Source: JAAYPI01 sp036734385
Lineage (GTDB): Bacteria > Bacteroidota > Bacteroidia > Bacteroidales > Paludibacteraceae
Direction: 5' to 3'
NCBI GenBank assembly: GCA_036734385.1
Contig: DAIMYQ010000015.1
Coordinates: 1 to 35,035, forward strand
Length of the DNA: 35,035 nt
Below, piece after piece: positions 7,161-15,361 of the stretch. The stretch's first letter is position 1. Each line of letters opens with the position of its first letter. Both the position numbers and the translations under genes were made by a program. The notes under the pieces were generated by a model that was not told the DNA's origin, made no database searches, and saw only the letters and a program-made list of their open reading frames with translations.

Positions 7161-9206
7161 TCAATTTCCCATTTCGGAAATAAATTTAATTCTAACCAAA
7201 CGAATTTCTTCCTCGGTAAAATCGCTACCTAATTCTTTAATAGCAGCATGAATATTATCCGTTTGAGAATCTTTGAAGTATTCAAAAATTTCTTCAATAT
7301 GATCCTCTTCCATTACTTCCTCAATAAAATAGTCAATATTAATTTTCGTTCCCGAATAAATTATAGCTTCTATTTCGTCCAACAATTCAGAAAAGTCCAA
7401 TCCTTTGGTAATGGCAATATCATCTAAGCTTATTTTTCTGTCAATCGCTTGAATAATAAACACTTTCATCTTTGATTTGTTTGCCACTGTTCTGACACGC
7501 AAATCCTCCGGACGTTCTATCTCATTTTCATGAACGTGAGTTTTTATTAATTGCAAAAACTCTTCACCATAACGTTTGGCTTTCCCTGCACCCACACCGG
7601 GAATATTTTGAAGTTCTTCCATNNNNNNNNNNNNNNNNNNNNNNNNNNNNNNNNNNNNNNNNNNNNNNNNNNNNNNNNNNNNNNNNNNNNNNNNNNNNNN
7701 NNNNNNNNNNNNNNNNNNNNNNGATTTTGTTATTTTAAGGACTCCATAGTTTTCTATTTCTTTATCAATATAACCGGCAATCATAGCCTGACGAATAACT
7801 GCATGCCATACGTTAGGTTCTTCATGTTGCCCTGTTCCAAAAACATCCAAGTCTTCGTGCTTATAATCCAAAACTTCAGCGGTTTCCTTGCCCATTATGA
7901 TGTCGACAATATGTTCTGCTTTAAATTTTTCTTTTACTGCAATAATGGTATCTAGCACGGTACACAATAAATCTTGTCCTTCCATTTGTTTCTTTGGGTT
8001 CAAACAATTATCACAACTACCACAATTATCTTGTGTGTATTCTTCTCCAAAATAGTGCAACAACAATTTTCGACGACACACAGAAGATTCTGCATAAGCA
8101 GCTGTTTCTATTAACAATTGTTTGCCTATTTCTTGTTCTGCAATGGGCTTGCCTTGCATAAATTTCTCAAGCTTCTGTAAATCTTTGTATGAATAAAAAG
8201 TTATACACTGACCTTCTCCTCCATCTCTTCCGGAACGACCTGTTTCCTGGTAGTAACCTTCCAAACTTTTGGGAATATCGTAATGAATAACATACCTTAC
8301 GTCAGGTTTATCAATACCCATTCCGAAGGCAATTGTTGCAACGATAACCTCAACCTTTTCCATCAAAAAACTATCTTGATTCGCCGTTCTCACAGCAGAA
8401 TCCATTCCCGCATGATAAGGTAAGGCACTTATTCCGTTTATTCGCAAGGTTTCGGTTAAATCTTCTACCTTCTTACGACTTAAACAATAAATAATTCCGG
8501 ACTTACCAGGTTGACTTTTTATATATTTGATTATTTCTTTATCTACATTTTGCGTTTTTGGTCTTACCTCATAATACAGATTTGGTCTATTAAAAGAAGA
8601 TTTAAAAACAACGGCATCACTCATTCCCAAATTTTTCTGAATATCATGTTGTACCTTTGGTGTGGCAGTTGCGGTAAGAGCTATAACAGGAGCTTCCCCT
8701 ATTTCGCTGATAAGAGGACGAATACGACGATATTCAGGGCGAAAATCGTGTCCCCACTCAGATATACAATGAGCCTCATCGACAGCATAAAAAGAAATTT
8801 TTACACTCTTCAAAAAAGAAATATTTTCTTCCTTTGTTAAGGATTCGGGAGCTACATACAAAAGCTTTGTCTTTCCTGACAAAACATCATTTTTTACCTC
8901 TTCAATAGCAATCTTGGAAAGAGAGGAGTTTAAAAAATGGGCTACGCCATCTTCTTCGCTAAACACTTTCATCGCATCCACCTGATTTTTCATCAAAGCA
9001 ATCAGAGGTGATACTACAATAGCGGTACCTTCCATAAGGAGCGAAGGAAGTTGATAACAAAGAGACTTGCCCCCTCCTGTCGGCATAAGAACAAATGTGT
9101 CCTTGCCTTCCAAAAGGTTCTTAATGACAGCTTCTTGGTTTCCTTTAAAGGTATCAAAACCAAAATGCTTTTTCAGTTCGTTTGTTAAAACGAGGTTCTT
9201 AGGCAT
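7161..9206 (-). CDS. recQ: ATP-dependent DNA helicase RecQ (interrupted by assembly gap)
   Basis: A RecQ 3'-5' helicase for recombination and repair. The N-terminal half has Walker A (MPTGGGKS), DEAH in VDEAHCISEWGHDFRP, motif III ALTATATP, and motifs V and VI ending QETGRSGRDG. A zinc-binding region with CGSCDNC follows, then the winged-helix start, which breaks off at GVLKITK. After the gap the sequence resumes at MEELQNIPGVGAGKAKRYG, an HRDC domain, and continues into an extra C-terminal region common in Bacteroidota RecQ. As drawn the frame gives 681 residues including unknowns. Family members are usually about 725, so the gap probably hides about 75-80 residues (roughly 230 bases) rather than 33. 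Both sides are in one frame if the gap length is 1 modulo 3. Confidence 0.95.
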   Translation of the reverse strand: MPKNLVLTNELKKHFGFDTFKGNQEAVIKNLLEGKDTFVLMPTGGGKSLCYQLPSLLMEGTAIVVSPLIALMKNQVDAMKVFSEEDGVAHFLNSSLSKIAIEEVKNDVLSGKTKLLYVAPESLTKEENISFLKSVKISFYAVDEAHCISEWGHDFRPEYRRIRPLISEIGEAPVIALTATATPKVQHDIQKNLGMSDAVVFKSSFNRPNLYYEVRPKTQNVDKEIIKYIKSQPGKSGIIYCLSRKKVEDLTETLRINGISALPYHAGMDSAVRTANQDSFLMEKVEVIVATIAFGMGIDKPDVRYVIHYDIPKSLEGYYQETGRSGRDGGEGQCITFYSYKDLQKLEKFMQGKPIAEQEIGKQLLIETAAYAESSVCRRKLLLHYFGEEYTQDNCGSCDNCLNPKKQMEGQDLLCTVLDTIIAVKEKFKAEHIVDIIMGKETAEVLDYKHEDLDVFGTGQHEEPNVWHAVIRQAMIAGYIDKEIENYGVLKITKXXXXXXXXXXXXXXXXXXXXXXXXXXXXXXXXXXMEELQNIPGVGAGKAKRYGEEFLQLIKTHVHENEIERPEDLRVRTVANKSKMKVFIIQAIDRKISLDDIAITKGLDFSELLDEIEAIIYSGTKINIDYFIEEVMEEDHIEEIFEYFKDSQTDNIHAAIKELGSDFTEEEIRLVRIKFISEMGN
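7623..7722. other. Assembly gap (100 N) inside recQ
   Basis: Exactly 100 N, the usual placeholder for a gap of unknown size. It removes the end of the winged-helix region and the linker to the HRDC domain of RecQ. Confidence 0.98.
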
Positions 9207-9241
9207 ACGTTAAGTTTCTTTATATATCAACAAATGTGTAA

Positions 9242-9271
9242 CAAATTTACAAACTTGCTATTAAAAAACAA
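9242..9271 (-). promoter_or_regulatory. Promoter of recQ
   Basis: On the minus strand TTG (9271-9269), a 19-base spacer and TAAATTTG (9249-9242). The start site would be about 30 bases before the recQ ATG, suggesting recQ can be transcribed independently of clpPX. Confidence 0.5.
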
Positions 9272-9300
9272 TTATAATACATTTTTTTATATTTCCCAGT

Positions 9301-10527
9301 TTAAATTTGGATAAAACCTCTTCTATTAAATTTTTCTTCAGCGATTTTTTGGGTGATATTCAATTTCGTCTGATTCGTAGAAGGCATCTCATACATGAAA
9401 TCAACCATAATCATCTCCGTAATTGATCGTAACCCTCTTGCTCCAAGCTTGAATTCGATAGATTTGTCAACAATAAATTCAAAAACTTCCTCGTCAAAAG
9501 TCAGTTCCACATTATCCATATCAAACAATTTTACGTATTGCTTGATAATGGAATTCTTAGGTTCCGTCAAAATCTGTCTTAAAGCATGTCTATCTAAAGG
9601 ATTCAGATAAGTAAGTACGGGCAATCTACCTATTATTTCAGGAATTAACCCAAATGACTTTAAATCTTGTGGAGCAATATATTGCAACAAATTTGTACGG
9701 TCTATCTTATGCGAAACCTTTGCCGCCGAATAGCCAACCATTTGAGTATTTAGTCTGGCTCCAATTTTTTTTTCTATCCCGTCAAAAGCACCTCCACATA
9801 TAAATAAAATGTTTTGGGTATTTACCGGAATCATTTTTTGGTCAGGGTGTTTTCTGCCTCCTTGTGGTGGCACGTTGATAATAGAGCCTTCTAATAATTT
9901 CAATAAACCTTGTTGAACCCCTTCTCCACTAACATCCCTTGTTATCGAAGGATTGTCCCCCTTGCGAGCTATTTTATCTATTTCATCTATAAAAACAATG
10001 CCTTTTTCTGCCGCTTTTACATCATAATCAGCTACTTGCAACAATCGGGTTAAAATACTTTCAATATCTTCACCCACATAACCGGCTTCGGTCAGAACCG
10101 TTGCATCGACAATGGTGAAAGGGACATGCAACTTTTTTGCAATGGTACGAGCCAAAAGAGTTTTTCCTGTTCCCGTTGAACCAACCAAAATGATATTTGA
10201 TTTTTCTATCTCAACCTCATCGTAAGTATCTTTTTGCAACAATCTTTTGTAGTGATTATAAACCGCGACACTTAGGTTCTTTTTTGCGTCATCTTGACCT
10301 ATGACATACTGATCAATAAAGGCTTTCAACTCTTGTGGACGAGGTAGTTCGTCTCTGTTCAGAGGAAATTTATCCGTTGATTTGTTTTTTGTTAGAGCTT
10401 CTTTAGCTATTGTTGAGGCCTGTTCGGCACATTCATTACAAATACTACCGGTCTGACCTTGCATCAAAAGTGCAACATCTTTTTGGTCTCTTCCACAAAA
10501 GCTACATTTATCATCCTTTTTTGGCAT
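9301..10527 (-). CDS. clpX: ClpX, ATPase subunit of Clp protease
   Basis: A 408-residue AAA+ unfoldase that delivers substrates to ClpP. The N-terminal zinc-binding domain has Cys8, Cys11, Cys30 and Cys33 (CSFC and CNEC). Walker A is GSTGTGKT (116-123), the pore loop GYVG is at 149-152, Walker B is VFIDEID (178-184), and the C-terminal box KLGARGLRS supplies the sensor-2 arginine. The start is 20 bases after the clpP stop, so both are made from the clpP transcript. In the region where E. coli ClpX has its IGF ClpP-docking loop this protein reads KKIGARLNTQ; I believe this is a lineage trait but cannot align it here. Confidence 0.98.
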   Translation of the reverse strand: MPKKDDKCSFCGRDQKDVALLMQGQTGSICNECAEQASTIAKEALTKNKSTDKFPLNRDELPRPQELKAFIDQYVIGQDDAKKNLSVAVYNHYKRLLQKDTYDEVEIEKSNIILVGSTGTGKTLLARTIAKKLHVPFTIVDATVLTEAGYVGEDIESILTRLLQVADYDVKAAEKGIVFIDEIDKIARKGDNPSITRDVSGEGVQQGLLKLLEGSIINVPPQGGRKHPDQKMIPVNTQNILFICGGAFDGIEKKIGARLNTQMVGYSAAKVSHKIDRTNLLQYIAPQDLKSFGLIPEIIGRLPVLTYLNPLDRHALRQILTEPKNSIIKQYVKLFDMDNVELTFDEEVFEFIVDKSIEFKLGARGLRSITEMIMVDFMYEMPSTNQTKLNITQKIAEEKFNRRGFIQI

Positions 10528-10547
10528 CTATACTCTCCTTATAACTA

Positions 10548-11216
10548 TTATTTTTGTTTGAGAAGTAGTTCGTCTATCATACCATATTCTTTTGCTTCCT
10601 CAGCTGTCATCCAATAATCCCTATCAGAGTCTTTTTCTATGCGTTCGTATGTATTGCCTGAATGATCAGCAATAATCATATAGAGTTCTTTCTTTAATTT
10701 TTGAATTTCACGTGCTGTAATTTCAATATCAGAAGCCTGTCCTTGAGCTCCACCCATAGGTTGGTGAATCATGATACGAGAATGCTTCAGTGCCGAACGT
10801 TTGCCTTTGGCTCCGGCAGTAAGCAAAACAGCTCCCATGGAGGCCGCCATGCCGGTACAAATAGTAGCAACATCACTGCTAATAAATTGCATAGTATCAT
10901 AAATTCCCAAGCCGGCATATACTGAACCTCCGGGTGTATTTAAATAAATAGCAATATCTTTGCCGGGATCAGCAGAATCAAGGTATAACAATTGTGCCTG
11001 AATTACATTGGCAGTATAATCATCTACTTGTGTTCCCAAAAAAATAATTCTATCCATCATCAAACGGGAAAAAACGTCCATTTGAGCTACATTCAACTGT
11101 CTTTCTTCTATAATCGTAGGAGAAATATAATTACTGGTTATGTCCGCATATTTGTCTAAAGCCAACCCATTCATCCTGAGATGTTTTGTGGCATATTTTC
11201 TAAATTCGTTATCCAT
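10548..11216 (-). CDS. clpP: ClpP, proteolytic subunit of Clp protease
   Basis: A 222-residue serine peptidase (S14) forming the barrel chamber of the ClpXP protease. The catalytic triad is Ser126 in GMAASMG, His151 in MIHQPMGG and Asp200 in DRDYWM. The N-terminal extension of about 35 residues is longer than the processed E. coli protein and may be a propeptide; no cleavage site is evident. clpX follows after 20 bases. A promoter with TACCTTTG lies about 65 bases upstream, inside the loop of the putative tig terminator. Confidence 0.98.
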   Translation of the reverse strand: MDNEFRKYATKHLRMNGLALDKYADITSNYISPTIIEERQLNVAQMDVFSRLMMDRIIFLGTQVDDYTANVIQAQLLYLDSADPGKDIAIYLNTPGGSVYAGLGIYDTMQFISSDVATICTGMAASMGAVLLTAGAKGKRSALKHSRIMIHQPMGGAQGQASDIEITAREIQKLKKELYMIIADHSGNTYERIEKDSDRDYWMTAEEAKEYGMIDELLLKQK

Positions 11217-11250
11217 ATATTTTTGGTTTTTAAATGGTTCACCTTTTTAC

Positions 11251-11353
11251 ATAAAAAAGGCTTTCTACTAAACGAGGGAAACAAAGGTATAAAATATTTT
11301 TGTTCTAAAACAATATTTTTTTGCCCCCAAATTTTACTAGAAAGCCTTTTTAT
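11251..11353 (-). terminator. Long hairpin between tig and clpP, probable tig terminator
   Basis: Arms at 11338-11351 and 11254-11267 are perfectly complementary over 14 bases (TAGAAAGCC plus T/A run) around a 70-base loop. In the tig transcript the second arm runs into a U-rich tract. The loop holds an inner stem, AAAATATT..TGTT against AACAATATTTT (11291-11319), which would bring the outer arms together. Confidence 0.6.
11282..11313 (-). promoter_or_regulatory. clpP: Promoter of clpP-clpX
   Basis: Minus-strand TTG (11313-11311), a 21-base spacer, and TACCTTTG (11289-11282). The start site would fall near 11275, just before the downstream arm of the surrounding hairpin. Transcripts from this promoter would therefore carry only one arm. 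Confidence 0.65.
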
Positions 11354-11374
11354 GTTACTTTATAAAATATCCGT

Positions 11375-12730
11375 TTATTTCTCAAACATTTTATTAAAAT
11401 CTTCCATTGAGATTTCTGTGTTAACGAGACTTACTTTTGTCTTAAGTATTTCGAAAATTTTGTCGTCAATGGCTCTTTCTGCCACACTTTTGGCGGCATC
11501 TTTATTTTTCAACATATCTTTAACGTATCCCTCTAGTATTTCATCAGGAACATTTAACATACCATATTGAGCAAATTGTGCCAAGGCTGATTTTTTGGCA
11601 ACAGCTTCAATATCTGCTTGTTCAAGTTTTAAATCATTTTCTTTTCCAATTTTATCTTTAGCCAATTGCCATCTCAAATCTTCCAACATTTTAGGAAAAT
11701 CTTTTTCGATAGCTTCTTCATCTAATTTAGGATTAGAAATTTTCAACCATTTTTTCAAGAATACATCAGGGAATTTTACATCTGCCAATTGAGAGACAAT
11801 TAAATCTTTCATATCAATAGAAAATTTAACATCACTATCGGCTATTAATTGTTGTTGTAATGCTTCTTTTATTTTTGCAACAAATTCTTCTTCTGTTTTC
11901 ACTTTATCTTTTCCCATTGCTGCATCGAACAATTCTTGATTTAGCTCTCCTTCAGCATAACGAGTAATTTCTTTGATGGTGAAAGAGAAATCAGAAGTGC
12001 AATTTTTAACATTGTCTTTGTTAATCTGTAACAATGAGGCGATTTCTGCTTCATTATTATCGAAAGCTTTGCTTGGGTTAAATGTAAATTGAGCATCTTT
12101 TGCCAATCCAACCACCTTTGCTTGTTCTTTTTTGTCTTTCATGTAAGCAGGGCTAAGTACTGCACTGTCTACACGAACGCCTCCCTCTTTTGGAGAGCCA
12201 TTGGCAGTAAGCTCTATCAATTCCCCCTTAATAACGTCCTTTTCTTCTACCTTGTCAGCGGCTGTATATTTTCCAAAACGACTCTTGTATGCACTCACTT
12301 GTTTGTCAATCATATCCTGACTAACAGTAATATCGTAATATGTTACTTTATTTTTTGCACTAAGAGACAATTCCAACTCGGGAGCAAGAGCTATGTCAAA
12401 AGAAAATTCAAAATCTTCGTCATTATCAAAATCAGGAAACGTAGAATCTTCAGCAGGAAGAGGTTCTCCTAAAATAGATAAGTTCTTTTCTTGAATAAAA
12501 TTATACAACGCTTCCGATACAAGTTTGTTAATTTCTTCCGCTAACATTGATTTTCCGTACATTTTTTTGACTAAGCTCACGGGCACTGTTCCAGGACGAA
12601 ATCCGGGCATGTTGGCTTTTTTGCGAAAATCTTTTAAGGACTTTTCTACTTTTTCTGAGTAATCTGCTTTGCTAACTTGAACCTTCAAGAGAGCATTTAC
12701 ATTGTCGATATTGCTTTGTAAAACATTCAT
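11375..12730 (-). CDS. tig: Trigger factor
   Basis: A 451-residue ribosome-bound chaperone that meets nascent chains at the exit tunnel. The ribosome-binding signature GFRPGTVP (about 43-50) is in the N-terminal domain. The middle part (about 145-245) corresponds to the PPIase-like region but is hard to recognise as an active FKBP domain, as is usual in Bacteroidota. The C-terminal part is a long helical chaperone domain, rich in Lys, Glu and Asp. It lies upstream of clpP and clpX, the classic order. It is preceded by the tRNA-Leu terminator, so it should have its own promoter in the 56 bases upstream; I could not find a convincing one. Confidence 0.95.
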   Translation of the reverse strand: MNVLQSNIDNVNALLKVQVSKADYSEKVEKSLKDFRKKANMPGFRPGTVPVSLVKKMYGKSMLAEEINKLVSEALYNFIQEKNLSILGEPLPAEDSTFPDFDNDEDFEFSFDIALAPELELSLSAKNKVTYYDITVSQDMIDKQVSAYKSRFGKYTAADKVEEKDVIKGELIELTANGSPKEGGVRVDSAVLSPAYMKDKKEQAKVVGLAKDAQFTFNPSKAFDNNEAEIASLLQINKDNVKNCTSDFSFTIKEITRYAEGELNQELFDAAMGKDKVKTEEEFVAKIKEALQQQLIADSDVKFSIDMKDLIVSQLADVKFPDVFLKKWLKISNPKLDEEAIEKDFPKMLEDLRWQLAKDKIGKENDLKLEQADIEAVAKKSALAQFAQYGMLNVPDEILEGYVKDMLKNKDAAKSVAERAIDDKIFEILKTKVSLVNTEISMEDFNKMFEK

Positions 12731-12780
12731 TTTTAAGAAATTAATAAATTACTTATATAGTTTTAGGATTATCTTTAGGG

Positions 12781-12819
12781 AATAAAAAAACCGTTGAACT
12801 TACCTAAGACAACGGTTTT
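12781..12819 (-). terminator. Intrinsic terminator after tRNA-Leu
   Basis: Minus-strand arms 12819-12810 and 12796-12787 (AAAACCGTTG/CAACGGTTTT) form a perfect 10-bp stem with a 13-base loop and run into seven T residues. It lies 11 bases beyond the tRNA 3' end and upstream of tig. Confidence 0.88.
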
Positions 12820-12829
12820 ATTTGTGTTG

Positions 12830-12911
12830 TGCGGCTGAAGGGACTCGAACCCCCACGCCTCTCGGCACCAGATCCTAAGTCTGGCGCGGCTACCAATTAC
12901 GCCACAACCGC
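12830..12911 (-). tRNA. tRNA-Leu, anticodon TAG
   Basis: On the minus strand an 82-base tRNA begins GCGGTTG and ends CAGCCGC plus discriminator A; the acceptor stem includes a G-T pair. The D arm has TAATTGGTAG and the anticodon stem CCAGA/TCTGG encloses CTTAGGA with anticodon TAG. A long variable arm (TGCCGAGAGGCG), typical of class II leucine tRNAs, is followed by GTTCGAGTC. CCA is not encoded. A -7 element lies just upstream and a terminator just downstream, so it is a single-gene unit. Confidence 0.95.
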
Positions 12912-12921
12912 AAAAGCGTTG

Positions 12922-12950
12922 CAAAGGTATGAAATAAATTTAAAAACAAA
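12922..12950 (-). promoter_or_regulatory. Promoter of tRNA-Leu
   Basis: Minus-strand TACCTTTG (12929-12922) lies 10 bases before the mature 5' end, with TTTG (12950-12947) 17 bases further upstream. The short distance to the tRNA fits a promoter for a stable RNA. Confidence 0.55.
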
Positions 12951-13036
12951 AAAAACAAACGATATATTTTCAAGTTGTTACGAGGAAATAGACTTCTCGG
13001 AAATTATTTTAAAACGATAAGTGTTAATTTATGTTA

Positions 13037-13066
13037 TTTGATTAAATTCAAGGTTGGGTAAGTTTG
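13037..13066 (+). promoter_or_regulatory. Promoter of the alpha-amylase gene
   Basis: TTTG at 13037-13040, an 18-base spacer, and TAAGTTTG at 13059-13066. The start site would be near 13073, giving a leader of about 70 bases that carries an inverted repeat and a short direct repeat. Confidence 0.55.
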
Positions 13067-13084
13067 TTTCGAGTTGTCTTTATA

Positions 13085-13131
13085 GTGAACATTGAATTGT
13101 TCACTTACTTAACCTTAACATCAACCTTAAC
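13085..13131 (+). repeat. Leader inverted repeat and direct repeat before the amylase
   Basis: GTGAACA (13085-13091) and TGTTCAC (13098-13104) form a 7-bp inverted repeat around 6 bases. AACCTTAAC then occurs twice (13111-13119 and 13123-13131). Both sit between the likely start site and the ATG. They could be an operator or an RNA hairpin. Confidence 0.45.
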
Positions 13132-13142
13132 CTTTTCACACA

Positions 13143-15037
13143 ATGAAAAAAATCAAAACTCTCGTAGGTTGGAGTGTGGTTGCATTGATGACCACACTCT
13201 TTTCCTTTCCCTCTTTCGCACAAGCTCCGGCAAAATGCGAAGCTGTTATGTTACAGGGTTTCTATTGGGACTCTGAGTCAGAAACCAGTTGGAAAAAACT
13301 AGACGCCATGGCAGGGGAAATTGCCACCAACTTCGATATGGTATGGCTTCCGCCTTCCTCCCTATCAGATGGTGGTGTAGGGTACCACCCTCGCCAATGG
13401 AACAATCAATCAAGTAATTGGGGTGCCGCAGCCGATCTAAAAACTCTTATTGCCGACTTAAAAGCCGGTGGTTGTCGTTCTATCGCCGACATTGTGGTAA
13501 ATCACCGCGGTGGTAAAAGTACTTGGAACGACTTCTTTGAAGACGATTTTGGCACTTATGGTAAGTTCCAACTTACTTCTGCTCATATTTGTAAAGACGA
13601 TGAATGTGTAGGAAGTGGNNNNNNNNNNNNNNNNNNNNNNNNNNNNNNNNNNNNNNNNNNNNNNNNNNNNNNNNNNNNNNNNNNNNNNNNNNNNNNNNNN
13701 NNNNNNNNNNNNNNNNNNCTTTTGACTTTCCGATGAAATACGCTGCTCTGAATAATGGATTGGCTGCAGGTAATTATGGCAACATGATTTGGTCAGGAGG
13801 TCCTGCCGGGCTTATTCACAAACCTGAATACAGCCGTTATTCGACAACTTTTGTAGACAACCATGATACATACCGTGATGGTAGTAAGTATACGGGTGAT
13901 GTGCAAAAAGCATACGCATTTATCTTATCGGCACCGGGTATTCCTTGCGTGTTTTGGCCTCATTGGACAGCTAATAAAGCGGCTATTAACAGTATGATTA
14001 AAGTACGTAAAGCTTGCGGCGTAAATAGTGAATCGGTTTGTAGTGCAAATGCCAACAACGGTTATTATTGCGAAACACAAGGAACCAGAGCAAAACTAAT
14101 TTGCAAAATAGGATCTACGGGTACACCAAGTGGATACAAAGAAGCTGCATCAGGTTCGGGTTGGGCATTTTATGTTCCGTCCAATTTTGACGTTGATGCC
14201 AATGTTCCGGTAAAAGTAGCAGTTTCTCTATCCGTAACTCCGGAAAGTGGACTTTATACGGGTGGCACAAGCGTAACCATGAAGGCCACAGGTCAAAATA
14301 CCCCAATTTCCATTTACTATACGACAAATGGTACAACACCGACAGCATCAAGTACAAAATATACAAGTGCCATAACTATTAGTTCGAACACAACTATTAA
14401 TGCAATTGCGATTGATAATGCCGGCAATAAATCAACAGTAGTGAGCAAGTCTTATTTAACCCAAGCAACTTCTATTACTGTTAAATTTAAGGCTCCTTCC
14501 GATTGGACTGCTTGTAACTTGTGGGCTTGGGATAAGGCTACAGAAGCAAATATTGCAGGAGGAACTGCTTGGCCGGGAAATGCAACAATGACTTTGGGAA
14601 CAGATGGATACTATTCTTACACAATTCCTAATGTTGCAGTTGCCGAAATAGGATTGCTGTTCAATGATGGAGCATCGACGTCAACCAAACAAAGTGTTGA
14701 CCTATTCACTTCTACTAGTGCTTGTTGGGATGCACAAACAACAACAGACAGTCAAGGACACTACAATGCTTCCCTAAATGCAAACTGTGGAGGTATGGCA
14801 ATTGATGAAAATGAAATTTCATTCCTTACTATTTATCCTAATCCAACTAGAGGAACCGTGAATATTAATTCTGAAAAAGATATTAACTCAGTAACTATCA
14901 GAGACTTTAGCGGAAGAGTACTTTGGAAAGGAATAGGTACACAAATTAACCTTTCTAACTTGACTCCTGCGATCTATTTTATGGAAATAGAATTGGAAAA
15001 TGGAGAAATATCATTACAGAAAGTGATAAAACAATAA
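13143..15037 (+). CDS. Secreted alpha-amylase (GH13) with CBM26-like module and T9SS sorting domain (gapped)
   Basis: One gene broken by a gap, not a frameshift. Residues 1-28 are a signal peptide ending SFAQA. The GH13 barrel shows QGFYWDS, region I DIVVNH (116-121) and, after the gap, FDFPMKY and region IV FVDNHDT. Regions II and III, with the nucleophile Asp and acid Glu, must lie in the gap. After the barrel come a chitobiase C-terminal-like domain (SLSVTPESGLYTGGT to SKSYL), a starch-binding module (VKFKAPSDWTACNLWAWD onward, CBM26-like) and a T9SS type A sorting domain with YPNPTRGTVNI and final KVIKQ. It probably hydrolyses starch or glycogen at the cell surface. By comparison with plant-type GH13 spacing the gap should hold about 110 residues; its length should be 2 modulo 3. 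Confidence 0.93.
13619..13718. other. Assembly gap (100 N) inside the alpha-amylase
   Basis: Exactly 100 N. The reading frames on the two sides disagree only because of the placeholder length. The missing part should contain the catalytic Asp and Glu. Confidence 0.98.
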
Positions 15038-15361
15038 AAAATATTTAAACCAAAAGTCCCATAATCAGTTTAGATTATGGGACTTTTTTTGTTCGAAAAT
15101 CTGACAATAAATTTCTGCTATGCAATTCAGAGATCAATGCAATTTAGTCAGACAAGTTATATTCTTTTGATAATAGACAGAATCTTGCTCGAACAACTAA
15201 CAGATACAAAAAAGCTTTTTTACCCAAGAAGAACCTTTGGAAGTAGCCCCCAAATGAACGAAGAGATTTTATAAATAAAAATAAATCTCATTGAAGAAGT
15301 ATAAAAAACGTTCCAAATATCAATGGACAGAGCTTTTTAAGGGAAAAAAAGGATATAGATT
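15038..15361. other. Intergenic region between convergent genes
   Basis: Apart from the terminator at 15052-15090 this AT-rich stretch holds only short frames with no recognisable family. I see no RNA gene, repeat or promoter in it. Confidence 0.6.
15052..15090 (+). terminator. Strong intrinsic terminator after the amylase
   Basis: A perfect 15-bp stem (15052-15066 with 15073-15087, AAAAGTCCCATAATC and its complement), a 6-base loop and a run of seven T. It begins 15 bases after the amylase stop. Confidence 0.94.

Noticed and set aside
12829..13020. Plus-strand open frame of 63 codons
   Set aside because: It runs antisense through the tRNA-Leu gene and its promoter; the frame is a by-product of the tRNA sequence.
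13604..13736. Frameshift or two overlapping genes in the amylase
   Set aside because: The frame change is an artefact of the 100-N placeholder; both parts belong to one GH13 protein.
15077..15274. Plus-strand 65-codon frame after the amylase
   Set aside because: It begins inside the terminator hairpin, has no recognisable family or promoter, and looks like chance in an AT-rich spacer.
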